This document shows, in pieces, positions 17,523-26,871 of a DNA stretch of 64,000 nucleotides (within the stretch, counting starts at the first letter, position 1; every line of letters starts with the position of its first letter). The stretch spans positions 62,001 to 126,000 of the forward strand of contig NZ_JAGEOK010000033.1 of NCBI RefSeq assembly GCF_017573545.1. The letters are read 5' to 3'. The notes beneath the pieces were generated by a model that saw only the letters and a program-made list of their open reading frames with translations, was not told the origin of the DNA and ran no database searches. Source of the DNA: Actinomadura nitritigenes (GTDB taxonomy: Bacteria; Actinomycetota; Actinomycetes; Streptosporangiales; Streptosporangiaceae). The position numbers were made by a program, and so were the translations under genes.

Positions 17523-19676
17523 TCATCGCGTCGTCGGCTCCGCTGACCGCTTCGGCTGCAACGGGTAGTGGCAGGCGACCTGGTGGGTGCCGGTGACCGG
17601 CTTCAAGGGAGGCTCCGTCTCGGCGCACAGATCGGTCGCCAGCGCGCACCGGGTGCGGAACCGGCAGCCGCTGGGCGGATCGATGGAACTCGGCAGCTCG
17701 CCTCGCGCCCGCGCACCCGCCTGCGGACGCCGCGCCTCCGGGTGCGCCTCCGGGACCGCCGCGAGCAGCCCCGCGGTGTAGGGATGCGCGGTGGCGCCGT
17801 ACACCTCCTCGGTGGTGCCCGTCTCGACCAGCTTGCCCAGGTACATGACACCGACCCGGTCCGCCAGGTACCGCACGACCGCGAGGTCGTGTGAGATCAC
17901 CACACTGCTGAGCCCGCGTTCGAGCTGGACGCGGCGCATCAGGTTGAGGACCTGGGAGCGGATGGAGACGTCCAGCGCGCTGACCGGTTCGTCGGCGACC
18001 AGCACCTTCGGGTCCAGGGCGAGCGCGCGGGCCAGGCCCACCCGCTGCCGCTGCCCTCCGGAGAGCTCGTGGGGGTAGCGCTCCATGACGCTCGCGGGCA
18101 GGCCCACGTCCCGCAGCAGCTCGCGGGCGCGAGCGGTCCTCTGGGTGCGCCTGCCGACGCCCTGGATCGCCAGGGGCTCGCGCAGGATCGTGCCGATGCG
18201 CATCCGGGGGTCGAGTGAGGCGTTCGAGTCCTGGAACATCATCTGCAGCCGAGTGCGGCGCGGCCCGAGCGCGCGTGCGCTCAGCCCGGTGACCGGCTCG
18301 CCATCGAAGATCACCTCGCCGGAGGTCGGCCGGTCCAGGGCCACGAGCATCCTGCCCAGGGAGGACTTGCCGCAGCCCGACTCTCCGACGAGCCCGAACG
18401 TCTCGCCGGCCGCCACTTCGAAGCTCACGCCGGAGACCGCCTTCACGGTGCGGCGCCCGCCGAAGAGACCCGCACCGCCCGCCGGGTACTCGCGCTCGAG
18501 GTCGACGACGCGCAGCCGTGGCACCGCCCCTCGTTCGGCGGGGATCGCCGGCGGGGCGGCGAACCGCGCGCGGACCGTCGCCGCCGGGCCGGTGGGCGGA
18601 TGCCAGCACGCATGGGCATGGCCGTCCTCGTCCGCCGTCGGTGCCGGGTGCTCCTCACGGCACCGATCCGTCGCGGCGTCACAACGCGGCGCGAAAGGGC
18701 AGCCGGCCTGCGCCACCGTCAGGTCCGGCGGCGCGCCCGGGATGCTGAAGAGCTCCTCGCGCCGGTCGTGGGTCAGCGACGGGATCGAGGACAGCAGCGC
18801 GTGCGTGTAGCGGTGCCGCGTCCGGCCGAAGAGCACGGGAGTCGGCCCGGACTCGGCCAGGCGACCGGCGTACATCACCCCGACACGGTCGGCATGCCGG
18901 GCGATCACCCCCATGTCGTGCGTGATGAGGATCATCGACATGCCCAGCCGGGCCTTGAGGTCGTCGAGGAGGTCGAGGATCTCCGCCTGGATCGTGACGT
19001 CGAGCGCCGTGGTCGGCTCGTCGGCGATGACGACCCGCGGCTCGCACACCAGCGCCATCGCGATCATCACGCGTTGCCGCATGCCTCCCGAGAGCCGGTG
19101 CGGATGGTCGTCCATCCGCTCGGCCGGCCGCGGCAGCCCGACCAGGGCGAGCATCTCCTCGGCGGTCCGGCGCGCGGCCCGCTTCGACGCGCCGTGGTGC
19201 AGACGCACCGGTTCGGCGACCTGCTCACCGATCCGCCGAGTCGGGTTCAACGCCGTCATCGAGTCCTGGAACACCATCGCGATGTCGTTGCCGCGAACCG
19301 CCCGGTACCGCGCGGCGGGAAGCCCGACGAGCTCCTCGCCGCCGAGGTCGATCGATCCGCCGGTCACCCGGCCCCCGGCCGGCAGCATGCCCATGATCGC
19401 GAGACCGGTCATCGACTTGCCGGACCCGGTCTCACCGACGATCCCCAGGGTCTCACCGCGGTCCAGTACCAGGCCGACGTCCGAGACGGGGCGGACGACC
19501 CGATCGCCGCGGCGGATCTCGACCGACAGATCGCGGATCGTCAGTACCCGGTCGCCGTTCGCGGGACCTCGCGCGTTCTCGGAACCATCGGCCGTACGCG
19601 CGGCAGCGCTTTCCTTAGCCACCCGACGATAGTGGGCCGCGGGCCCCTGGTGGCGTTCGTCGTGCGCTTCGAACAT
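17523..19676 (-). CDS. Fused double ATP-binding protein of peptide ABC transporter (DppD-DppF)
   Basis: This 717-residue protein carries two complete nucleotide-binding domains in one chain. The first (about 45-310) has Walker A GETGSGKS, signature LSGGMRQR and Walker B VVIADEPTT. The second (about 385-650) has GESGCGKS, LSGGQRQR and VLVADEPVS. Each is followed by the oligopeptide-transporter C-terminal cysteine motif (CPFAPRC and CRFRTRC), which can bind iron-sulfur clusters in relatives. It powers the DppBC channel. The first 40 residues are low complexity, and a GTG at VAKESAAAR is an alternative start; no strong ribosome site decides it. It is the first gene of the transporter run, after a nested hairpin that ends the dipeptidase transcript. 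Confidence 0.9.
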   Translation of the reverse strand: MFEAHDERHQGPAAHYRRVAKESAAARTADGSENARGPANGDRVLTIRDLSVEIRRGDRVVRPVSDVGLVLDRGETLGIVGETGSGKSMTGLAIMGMLPAGGRVTGGSIDLGGEELVGLPAARYRAVRGNDIAMVFQDSMTALNPTRRIGEQVAEPVRLHHGASKRAARRTAEEMLALVGLPRPAERMDDHPHRLSGGMRQRVMIAMALVCEPRVVIADEPTTALDVTIQAEILDLLDDLKARLGMSMILITHDMGVIARHADRVGVMYAGRLAESGPTPVLFGRTRHRYTHALLSSIPSLTHDRREELFSIPGAPPDLTVAQAGCPFAPRCDAATDRCREEHPAPTADEDGHAHACWHPPTGPAATVRARFAAPPAIPAERGAVPRLRVVDLEREYPAGGAGLFGGRRTVKAVSGVSFEVAAGETFGLVGESGCGKSSLGRMLVALDRPTSGEVIFDGEPVTGLSARALGPRRTRLQMMFQDSNASLDPRMRIGTILREPLAIQGVGRRTQRTARARELLRDVGLPASVMERYPHELSGGQRQRVGLARALALDPKVLVADEPVSALDVSIRSQVLNLMRRVQLERGLSSVVISHDLAVVRYLADRVGVMYLGKLVETGTTEEVYGATAHPYTAGLLAAVPEAHPEARRPQAGARARGELPSSIDPPSGCRFRTRCALATDLCAETEPPLKPVTGTHQVACHYPLQPKRSAEPTTR

Positions 19677-19744
19677 TCAGGACCGCGTTCGTCCGGCCGC
19701 ACGAAGTGATCATCTGAGGTCAGGGCGGCGGGAAGCGCACGAAA

Positions 19745-19802
19745 CCGCCTGAGCCGCGCACACCGAAATGCGCGCTCCGCGCGCGGGGCGCGGCTCAGGC
19801 GG
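19745..19802 (-). terminator. Nested hairpin at end of dipeptidase gene
   Basis: A perfect 15-base-pair stem (CCGCCTGAGCCGCGC with its complement at 19788-19802) encloses a second GC-rich hairpin. It overlaps the dipeptidase stop codon. A short T-stretch follows on the minus strand. It probably ends or attenuates the upstream transcript before the ATPase gene. Confidence 0.6.
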
Positions 19803-20838
19803 TGGCGAGGGCGGCGGGCCAGCCGAGTTCGGTTCGGAGCAGTCGCCGCACGTTCTCACCGAGGACCGCGACGATGTCGTCCTCCGGCCAGCCACGACGC
19901 TGCAGTGCCTCGGTCACCAGCGGCAACCCGGCCGGCCCCTCCAAACCGGGCAGGTACGCGTCGGCGGGCACCCCCTCCACGAAGGCGTGTTCGCAGCACG
20001 GAGGAGTGGTGTCGGCGAGCACCTCCTTGATGAAGTCGGGGCCGAGGCCGACGTGCTCGACACCGGCCACGCCCGCGACGTGCTCGATGTGGTCGATCAA
20101 CCGGTCGATCGAGTGGTCGTGTTCGTGGAGGTACGGAGCGAAGAAGTTGACGCACACGATGCCACCACCTGCGGCGATGCCATGGATCTGTTCGTCCGTG
20201 AGGTTCCGGTGGTGGTCCAGGAGCGCCCGCGCGGAGGAGTGCGTCGCGATCACGGGCCGCGACGCCAGCTCCAGGACGTGCTCGACGCCGGCGGCACCCA
20301 GGTGGCTGACGTCGAAGAGCATGCCGATGCGTTCCATCTCGGCCAAGGCCGCGACCCCGGCGCGAGTGAGCCGGCCGCCGGTCCGGTCCTCCCCGCTGCC
20401 GTCGGCCAGTGCAGCGCGGCCGAAGTGCGCCAGGGACGCGATCCTGACGTCCAGCCGGAACAGCGTCTCCAGCAACTCCACGTCCTCGCCCACGCCGGGA
20501 GCGCTCTCCAGCGCCAGGACCAGGGCGATCCGGTCCTCCGCGTGGACGCCGTCGACCTGCGCACCATCGCTGCACAGAGCGACGGCGTCGGAATTGCCGG
20601 CCGCGAGCCGGTGCGCCGCTTCGATCATGCGAAGCGTCCGGCGCAGTGCGCCCTCGGGGCGGTACGGGTCCTCGATGAACACCGGAAGCGTCAGGAGGTT
20701 CACCCCGCCGGCCCGCAGCTGCGGCAGCCAGCGCTCTCGGAAGAACGCGGCCCAGCGGTGAACCGGCCGGGCGACCACCGCGCACAGCAGGTCGTTGTGC
20801 ATGTCGGCGACGAAAGCGCGCCGGTGCAGGTCGGTCAC
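19795..20838 (-). CDS. Membrane dipeptidase family protein (peptidase M19)
   Basis: This 347-residue zinc dipeptidase of the renal/microsomal dipeptidase family has the metal ligands His-x-Asp in ADMHNDLL, Glu in LALESAPG, His in FDVSHLG and His in IATHSSAR. M19 enzymes tolerate a D-residue at the C-terminal side of the dipeptide, a property most dipeptidases lack, and here that matches the D-amino-acid enzymes upstream. The GTG at 20838 overlaps the stop of the beta-lactamase-fold gene (GTGA). No signal peptide or anchor is visible, so it is likely cytoplasmic. Confidence 0.87.
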   Translation of the reverse strand: MTDLHRRAFVADMHNDLLCAVVARPVHRWAAFFRERWLPQLRAGGVNLLTLPVFIEDPYRPEGALRRTLRMIEAAHRLAAGNSDAVALCSDGAQVDGVHAEDRIALVLALESAPGVGEDVELLETLFRLDVRIASLAHFGRAALADGSGEDRTGGRLTRAGVAALAEMERIGMLFDVSHLGAAGVEHVLELASRPVIATHSSARALLDHHRNLTDEQIHGIAAGGGIVCVNFFAPYLHEHDHSIDRLIDHIEHVAGVAGVEHVGLGPDFIKEVLADTTPPCCEHAFVEGVPADAYLPGLEGPAGLPLVTEALQRRGWPEDDIVAVLGENVRRLLRTELGWPAALATA

Positions 20839-22220
20839 GGCGACACGCGCCTGTCGGCGCGGCCGGTGTGCAGGTACAGCGCGCGTCCCTCTCCGTCGTC
20901 ACCGAGAAACGCGAGCGGCGCACGGACGCCGCGCTCGGGCTCGACCGGCAGCAACGCGTCGCCGCGCCAGGCGACCAGCTCCGTCCGGTACGGCGCGTCG
21001 CCCAGCTCGGCGGTGATTCCAGTGGGAGTGCGCTCCAGCCAGAGCCGCCCGTCCGCGTCCCGGCTCACCGCGGTCTCGCACGTGCTCGACTTGTAGGTGC
21101 CGACGTACCGGGGCGCGTTCAGCGCAGGCGCGGCCGGATCGGGCATCGGCTGCGCCGGCGGTTCGACACCGCCGAGCTCGCGGAGCACACGGCCCCCGAT
21201 CTCGGCCTGCACCGGCTTCGGCGAGCCGCCGTTGGTGAGGATCGCCACCGCCACGTCGTGCTCTGGCACCGCGCGCAGGAACGCCGACTGGCCGATGGTG
21301 TTGCCGTCGTGGCCGAAGACCGTGCCGCCCGGGAGGTCGAAGAGCTCCCATCCCAGGCCCCAGCCGGTGCCCAGGTCGATGTCGGGCAGTCCGACCTGCG
21401 GCTGCTGCATGGCCCTGACGCTCGCCGGGCTCACCACGGAGCCGCCGTCCGGGCCGACCCCGCCGGCGAGGTGCATGCGGGTGAAGGCCAGCAGGTCGCG
21501 AGGTCTCATCGCCAGCATCGACCCGGCCGGCGCGTTCGAGCGCGCCAGCGCCCATACGCCGGCCGGGCCGGGCCGGGCACCCGGCGTCCGCTCGATGTGC
21601 CCCACCGCCGCGCGGTGAAGGATCGCCTCGTACGGATCATTCGCGGCGTGAGCCAGGCCCAGCGGCGTGAACAGGTGCGTCCTCATGCAGGCGTCGAACG
21701 GCTTCCCCCGCACGACCTCGACGATCCGGCCCAGCACGCAGTAGGCGGCGTTGTTGTAGGAGAACATCTCGCCGGGCTCGAACAGCTGCGGCACCTGGTG
21801 CAGGACGCCCAGGTACTTCTCGAGGCAGTCGTCGCCCTTGCCCGTGTCGGTGAAGACGTCCCCCTCGAACCCCGCGACGTGGCACATCAGGTGCCGCACG
21901 ATGATCCGCTCCGCTGCCCGCTCGTCGCCGATGCGGAACTCGGGCAGATAGGTCCGCACCGGAGCGTCGAGGTGCAGCATCCCGTCGTCGACCAGCTGCA
22001 TCGCCAGCGTCGCGGTCAGCACCTTCGTGATCGAACCGATCTGGAAGAGGGAGTCGACCGTGGCCTCCACGCCCGTGACCGTGTTCAGTACCCCGGCCGC
22101 GGCGTCGACCGTCTCGCCGCCGGCGCAGACCGCCACCGCCGCCCCGGGCACCCGGTTCTCGGCGAGCAGGTCCGGCAACCGGTATCGCAGCCACGCGCCG
22201 ATCTCAGCCAGCTCCGGCAC
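20835..22220 (-). CDS. Beta-lactamase-fold serine hydrolase (S12: D-aminopeptidase/carboxypeptidase type)
   Basis: This 461-residue serine hydrolase of the class C beta-lactamase/S12 group has the active-site S-x-x-K in QIGSITK, Y-x-N as YNN in FSYNNAAYC and a third motif HDGNTIG. A C-terminal lipocalin-like tail (about 360-461) is typical of D-aminopeptidase and esterase relatives. Without a signal peptide it is unlikely to be a secreted beta-lactamase. It leads an operon with an M19 dipeptidase, so hydrolysis of peptides with D-residues is the preferred reading; an esterase role is the alternative. The GTG at 22220 has an AGGAGG ribosome site at good distance. Confidence 0.82.
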   Translation of the reverse strand: MPELAEIGAWLRYRLPDLLAENRVPGAAVAVCAGGETVDAAAGVLNTVTGVEATVDSLFQIGSITKVLTATLAMQLVDDGMLHLDAPVRTYLPEFRIGDERAAERIIVRHLMCHVAGFEGDVFTDTGKGDDCLEKYLGVLHQVPQLFEPGEMFSYNNAAYCVLGRIVEVVRGKPFDACMRTHLFTPLGLAHAANDPYEAILHRAAVGHIERTPGARPGPAGVWALARSNAPAGSMLAMRPRDLLAFTRMHLAGGVGPDGGSVVSPASVRAMQQPQVGLPDIDLGTGWGLGWELFDLPGGTVFGHDGNTIGQSAFLRAVPEHDVAVAILTNGGSPKPVQAEIGGRVLRELGGVEPPAQPMPDPAAPALNAPRYVGTYKSSTCETAVSRDADGRLWLERTPTGITAELGDAPYRTELVAWRGDALLPVEPERGVRAPLAFLGDDGEGRALYLHTGRADRRVSP

Positions 22221-22662
22221 TGGTGTCCTCCTCGCTCGACTCCGGACGAGCATAGAGCTGGAGGGAACCGCGCTTTTCGTCCGTTGCCACCACGAGCGAC
22301 CCGCCGGTTCGTGGATCCGACCAAGCCCTGCGGACCGGAGAACGGAACGATGGCCGACCAACCAGCTCGGTCTTCGTTCGGCGGCTCGGCCAAGGCAGGT
22401 CGGGTGCACAGGCGATCGGCCGGTTGCCAGCTCACGATCCGGACGTTCTCGGCTGGTCCTCTGGGCGGGCGGCGCGTCACCCGAGTGGCCGCAGACACTG
22501 GACATCGCGGCACTGCTGGACGGCGGTCGGCGTCCGGTGCGGCCGAGACGGATGCCGGTGAAGGTCCTCAAAGTCGAGGTCGCCGCTCCAACAGCGGCCC
22601 AGTGGCAGACAGCCGTGCGCGTTCGTGTGACACTCGCTTCGTGCTCCTTGAGGGAGGGTGTC
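22221..22662. other. Divergent intergenic region
   Basis: These 442 bases separate the hydrolase operon (minus) from the NB-ARC gene (plus) and must hold both promoters. I see no palindrome, small gene or RNA. Base composition is slightly less GC-rich than the flanking genes. Confidence 0.4.
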
Positions 22663-24818
22663 GTGCCGCGGTGGGAGAAGGTCACGATCGCCACGGTTCT
22701 CCCTTTGGCCGCCGGGGCTCTGGCTTGGTGGATGTGCACGATGGTCGGTGTCGACCTGAACGCCGCCGGGATCGTAGTGAGTCTGGTCGTGCTGGTGCCC
22801 GGGACGCCTCTGGTCATCTGGGCCGGTCAAACGGAGGCTTCTCCCACCCAACGGCCCCGCCCGGTGCCCGCGACCATCGGCGACGTCCCACGCGAGCCCA
22901 GGGCGTTCCAGCCGCGTGCTGATCTGCTGGCGCGCATCGAGGAGGTGCTCCGCGAGGGCGGAGCCGCGGCCGTCTGCGCCCTGGTCGGGGCGAGGGGCGT
23001 GGGAAAGACCCAGATCGCCGCAGCCTATGCCAGGGACCGCGCCGACGGGGAGTGCCCGTCGCCTGGCTGCATGCCGAAACTACGGGGCAGTTGGCCGCAT
23101 CGCTGCACCTGATGGGAGCCGAGCTTGGGCTCCGGGGCGCAGCCGATGACTCCTCGGCGGTCGTCCGCAAGCTCAGGGCCTGGCTTGAGGAGCGGCGGGA
23201 GCCCTACCTGGTGGTGCTGGACAACGCCGACGACCCCGACGCCCTGACCCCCTTCCTGCCCGCCCGGGGCGGCGCCCGGGTGCTGATCACGACGAATGAC
23301 CTCGCCTTCGAGCGGATCGCGGCACCGCTGCCGGTCACCCGGTTCACCCCTGGTGAGGCACGCCGGTACCTGCACGATCGGGTGGGTGTGATCGGCGACG
23401 CGGAGCCGGTCGATGAGCTCATCGACGAGCTGGACCGGCTTCCGCTGGCCCTGGCGATCGCCGCCGCGGCGCTCGTCGGCCCGCCGCGCATCGGCTGCGC
23501 CGCCTACCTGAGGCGGGTCCGCTCCACTCCTGTGGAGGTCCTGCTGGACAGACCGAGAGGCGAACCGTATCCGCGCGGCGTCGGGCAGACGATCATGCTG
23601 GCGCTGGACGGCGTCGGCCCCCATGCCCGGAGGCTTCTCGGTGAACTGGCGGTACTTTCGCCGTCGGGGGTGAGCCTGGAGCTCCTGGGGCCAGAGGCCT
23701 CCGGTGCACTGGCCGAACTGGGCGCGGTGTCACTGCTGGCCTTCTCGCAGGATGGATCGACCGTGCTGGCGCACCGCCTGGTACGCCGGGCGGTCCGGGA
23801 CGAGGCCGCGCGTGACGGTGGCCTGGCATCGCTGATCGAGACGGCCGCCCTGCGGCTGATGTTCGTCGAGCGGATCGCCGATGAGGACACTGGCCGGAAG
23901 CTCCCCATGATCCTCGCGGTGGACGAGCATGCCGCCGCCCTATGGGAGTCCTTGAAACCGCTTCTGGATGAGGACGCCGCAGGAGCCCGCGCCGCCGCCG
24001 AAGCCCTGTCCAGGATCCGCCATGTGATCGCGGAGCATCTCCTCTACGTCAATGACGGGACTCGAGCCGTCCCGGTCGCGCAGACCGCCGTGGAAGGGCG
24101 GGAGCGGGTCCTGGGCCCTGACCACCCCGAGACCTTGGACGCCGTCTACACGCTGGCGCACGCTTACGAGTTCGCAGGTCAGGCGGTCACGGCCGTGGAC
24201 CTGTTCGCGGACCTGGTCGCTCGGTGGTCCCGGATCCGGGGCGAGGACGCGACCGAGACGTTGCGGGCCCGGGCGGGGCTGGCTTCGGCGCTCAGCACGG
24301 CCGGCCACGCGGACGAGGCGGTCGAGCTTCTGGAGACCGTCGTCGCCGCCCAGTCGCGGACGCTGAGCCCCGACCACCCCCACCTTCTCGGCTCGCGGTT
24401 CTTCCTCGCCTCCGCGCTGGTGGAGACCGGGCGGCCAGACCGGGCGGCGGAGCTGTTCGAGTCACTCGTCGCCGACAGGGCGGAGGCGCTGGGCGCCGAC
24501 CATCCTGAGGCTCTCGTTGACGAGGGGCGGCTGGCGTGGGCCTACCTCCACGCGGGACGCTTCGAGGAGGCCATCGCCGTGTACGAGCATGTCGTGCCGC
24601 GCCAGGAACGTGTCATCGGGGCTGACCACCCCGACACCTTGATAACCGTGCACGGTCTGGCGTCCGCCTACGAAGCCGTCGGGCGGACAGCGGAGGCGCT
24701 GACCCGCTACGAGCACGTCGCGCGCAGATTGGAGGCCGTCCTCGGGCCCGACCAGCCCCTGACGCTCAGCGCCGCCCGCGGCTTGGAGCGAGCCCGCCGG
24801 CTCGCCACCCCCAACTGA
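22663..24818 (+). pseudogene. NB-ARC/tetratricopeptide protein split by a frameshift
   Basis: Two reading frames make one protein of about 718 residues. The first (22663 to about 23055) has a GTG start after AGGGAGGG, two N-terminal membrane helices and the P-loop VGARGVGKT. The second (from about 23055) continues with PVAWLHAET, Walker B LVVLDNADD, the nucleotide-oligomerisation domain, then kinesin-light-chain-type TPRs with repeated GPDHPETL-like motifs to 24818. The break falls in GAGTGCCCGTC. Adding one G (GAGTGGCCCGTC) restores EWPVAWL, the usual motif of this family, so a single-base deletion or a sequencing error is likely. NB-ARC/TPR proteins are signalling ATPases and some act in antiphage defence. 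Its partner, if any, is not evident. Confidence 0.8.
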
Positions 24819-25341
24819 CTGTCGTCCCCTCCGTCATCGGCAGTCCCATCGCCATCGCGAACGTCTTCACCGTGCGCATGCACGCCCAGCGCGTCTTACA
24901 ACGCGTCCTACAACGCGTGGCCGACGCGGGCTCCCGCCGCGCACCGGACGTGGGACTCACCGAAGTAGAGCGCCAAGCCCTGACCGAGGTCAGCCGAACG
25001 GCTTCCCGCCCTGGTTCAGCCACCGCACCATGGGCTTCCACGCCTTCGGCACCCTCAACCCCACATCATGACCGTCAGCCCCGGCTACTTCACGGACTGC
25101 TGGACGACTCCCGGACATCTCGGCGCCGACCCCGCCTCCTCGGCCCACCGCGACCGCGTCCGCCACCGGCGCGCGACCGTCGGCCCGCCTCACGGCGGCG
25201 TCGACGACGCCGCCGTGGCCACCCGCAGTGGTCACAGGCCCCTATTTTCAGGGAATACGCGACGGCCAATTACGCGAGCTCACCAGTCTGTCTTTGGCGC
25301 TGGAAGCTGTCCGCCCCAGCGTCGCCTGACAGGATTTCAAT
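24819..25341. other. Intergenic region, no gene recognised
   Basis: These 523 bases contain short coding-like stretches in several frames, none with a start, ribosome site and family motif together. I take it as decayed sequence plus the promoter of the acetyltransferase gene. Confidence 0.4.
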
Positions 25342-25920
25342 ATGGAGCAGCCCTCGGTGTCGCTGGACCAGATCAGGCTCGCCGACTGGGACGCCGTGCA
25401 CTCCTGGGCTTGCCTGGACGAGGTCTGCCGCTTCCAGTCCTGGGGACCGAACACTGAGGAGCAGACGCGGGCCTTCGTGGCGGCTGCGGTCGAGGCGTGG
25501 TCGCATGTGCCCCAGAAAAGGTTCGCTCATGTGGCCCGTATCGGAGGCGAGGCGGTCGGCATGGGCGAACTGCATGTGCGGAGCTTCGAGCAACGCCGAG
25601 GCGAGATCACCTATGTCGTGCACCCGCGTATGTGGGGTCATGGTGCGGGCACGGCGATCGGGAGGGAACTGCTCTCACTCGGTTTCGAGCGCCTGCGACT
25701 TCATCGGATCTTCGCCACCTGCGATCCACGGAACCTCGCCTCGGCGAGGGTCCTGGCCAAGCTGGGCATGACCTGGGAGGGGCGGCATCGTCACACCACG
25801 CTGATCCGGGACGGATGGCGGGACTCCGAGATCCTCGGCATCCTCGAAGACGAGTGGCGCGCGGGCCTGCGCCCTGATGACCTCCGTGCGGCCGTTGACG
25901 ACCGGCACACCGCCCCGTAG
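25342..25920 (+). CDS. GNAT family N-acetyltransferase (RimJ/RimL type)
   Basis: This 192-residue protein has the GNAT fold with the RimJ/RimL pattern: an early IRLADWDAVHSW segment, the strand YVVHPRMWGHGAGTAIG, where the pyrophosphate loop of acetyl-CoA binds, and the C-terminal CDPRNLASARVLAKLGM followed by EGRHRHTTLIRDGWRDSEI. It should acetylate an amine on a protein N-terminus or small molecule; the substrate is unknown. An AGGA ribosome site lies seven bases before the ATG. It stands alone among decayed sequences, so it may be a recent arrival or a survivor. Confidence 0.85.
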   Translation: MEQPSVSLDQIRLADWDAVHSWACLDEVCRFQSWGPNTEEQTRAFVAAAVEAWSHVPQKRFAHVARIGGEAVGMGELHVRSFEQRRGEITYVVHPRMWGHGAGTAIGRELLSLGFERLRLHRIFATCDPRNLASARVLAKLGMTWEGRHRHTTLIRDGWRDSEILGILEDEWRAGLRPDDLRAAVDDRHTAP

Positions 25921-25964
25921 GCAGGGCGCCATGGCGCCGCCGTTCGGGTACCGGCGAGCTCTGA

Positions 25965-26240
25965 TCAACGCTTTGCGCCCGCGGCCGCACGCGGATTCAC
26001 CGGCTGGAGCCCGTCGCCCCGGGCAGTCCCAAGGAGCGCGGAGTCGCCTTCGATGCGCACGCTGCCGTCGGTCAGGGCCTGGTTGGGGGTCTTGGCGCGG
26101 GTCATCAGCGCGTGAATTCCTTGATCGTCATCCTCTCGATCGTAAGATCGGAGGCGGGGTGCGAGCCGATGCCGACCGTCAGGGCCCGTCGGTGATCTGT
26201 AGGCGGAGGGTGAAGTCGCCCATGCGAACCTCGTAGCCGA
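25965..26240 (-). pseudogene. Possible alkylsulfatase/SCP2-like C-terminal remnant
   Basis: On the minus strand, broken frames read DLTIERMTIKEF, then LMTRAKTPNQALTDGSVRIEG. That order resembles the C-terminal sterol-carrier-like domain of alkylsulfatases and SCP2 proteins, where a strand-helix unit is followed by an x-G-x-(V/I)-x-(V/I)-x-G-D loop. A frame change near 26130 and stops upstream show it is not translated as one protein. The identification is by pattern only. Confidence 0.35.
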
Positions 26241-26333
26241 CCGTCGTTCCCCCCAGCCGCCTATGGCCGGGAGGTGTGCGCGAAAGGCCATCACCACCGA
26301 CTCGGGGGGCGACCTCGCCGTCGCGGAGTTCGG

Positions 26334-26549
26334 TCATGGTACGGGCGCCCAGTGGCCGAGCGCGATCAGTGCCGCTTCGAGGTCGCGTCCGTAGTCGGTG
26401 AGCTCGTAGACGACTGCGCGCTCGGGGTGCGGCAAAGCGCGGCAGGTGGCCAAGCCTGACTCCTTGAGCTGTTCGACGCGGGCCGACAGGATGTTGGGCG
26501 GGATGGCGGGCAGGCCCTTGCGCAGGTCGGTGTAGCGCTGGGGGCCGAG
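26334..26549 (-). pseudogene. C-terminal fragment of an HxlR-type winged-helix regulator
   Basis: The reading GPQRYTDLRKGLPAIPPNIL, followed by LSARVEQLKESGL and VVYELTDYGRDLE, is the recognition helix, wing and end of an HxlR/MarR-type repressor. The N-terminal half that should precede it, with the family's Cys and first helices, is absent; the frame runs instead into unrelated sequence. Stop codon at 26334. A truncated, probably non-functional regulator. Confidence 0.6.
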
Positions 26550-26600
26550 CGACCCTGTCCGCCGCAACCGGCCACGTCGAGCAAGAGTCGGGCAGGTCCG

Positions 26601-26770
26601 CTGCGTTTCCTGCTCAGAAAGGCCGACTTCACCGATCCGTACGCGCACCTCTGGTACGCGAAGGCCGTCACCACCGGCGTCGCCGAGGCCGGAGCGGGCG
26701 GCTGGATGACCGATTTCGGCGAGGACCTGCCGTCCGATGCCAAGCCGCACTCCTCCGGCGACCCGGGACG
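26601..26770 (+). pseudogene. Fragment of a GH31 glycosidase (sulfoquinovosidase/alpha-glucosidase-like)
   Basis: About 55 codons read FTDPYAHLWYAKAV, then GGWMTDFGEDLPSDAK and SSGDP. The pattern GWMxDFGExLPxDA is the catalytic nucleophile region (Asp of DFGE) of GH31 enzymes close to YihQ sulfoquinovosidase. No start, and the match ends before the rest of the barrel. It is an internal scrap of a lost gene, lying opposite the HxlR fragment. Confidence 0.6.
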
Positions 26771-26871
26771 CGCTGACCCTTCCGGGAAAGGTCCCATGAG
26801 CGGGCTTGGAGAGTCCCTTGGTACCCAGCGGGTAGGTGACCGAGCGCAACCTCACTCGCCCGGGAGAATGC

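Noticed and set aside
20835..22220. Beta-lactamase resistance gene
   Set aside because: Active-site motifs are present, but there is no signal peptide and it is coupled to a dipeptidase gene; a peptidase or esterase role is more likely.
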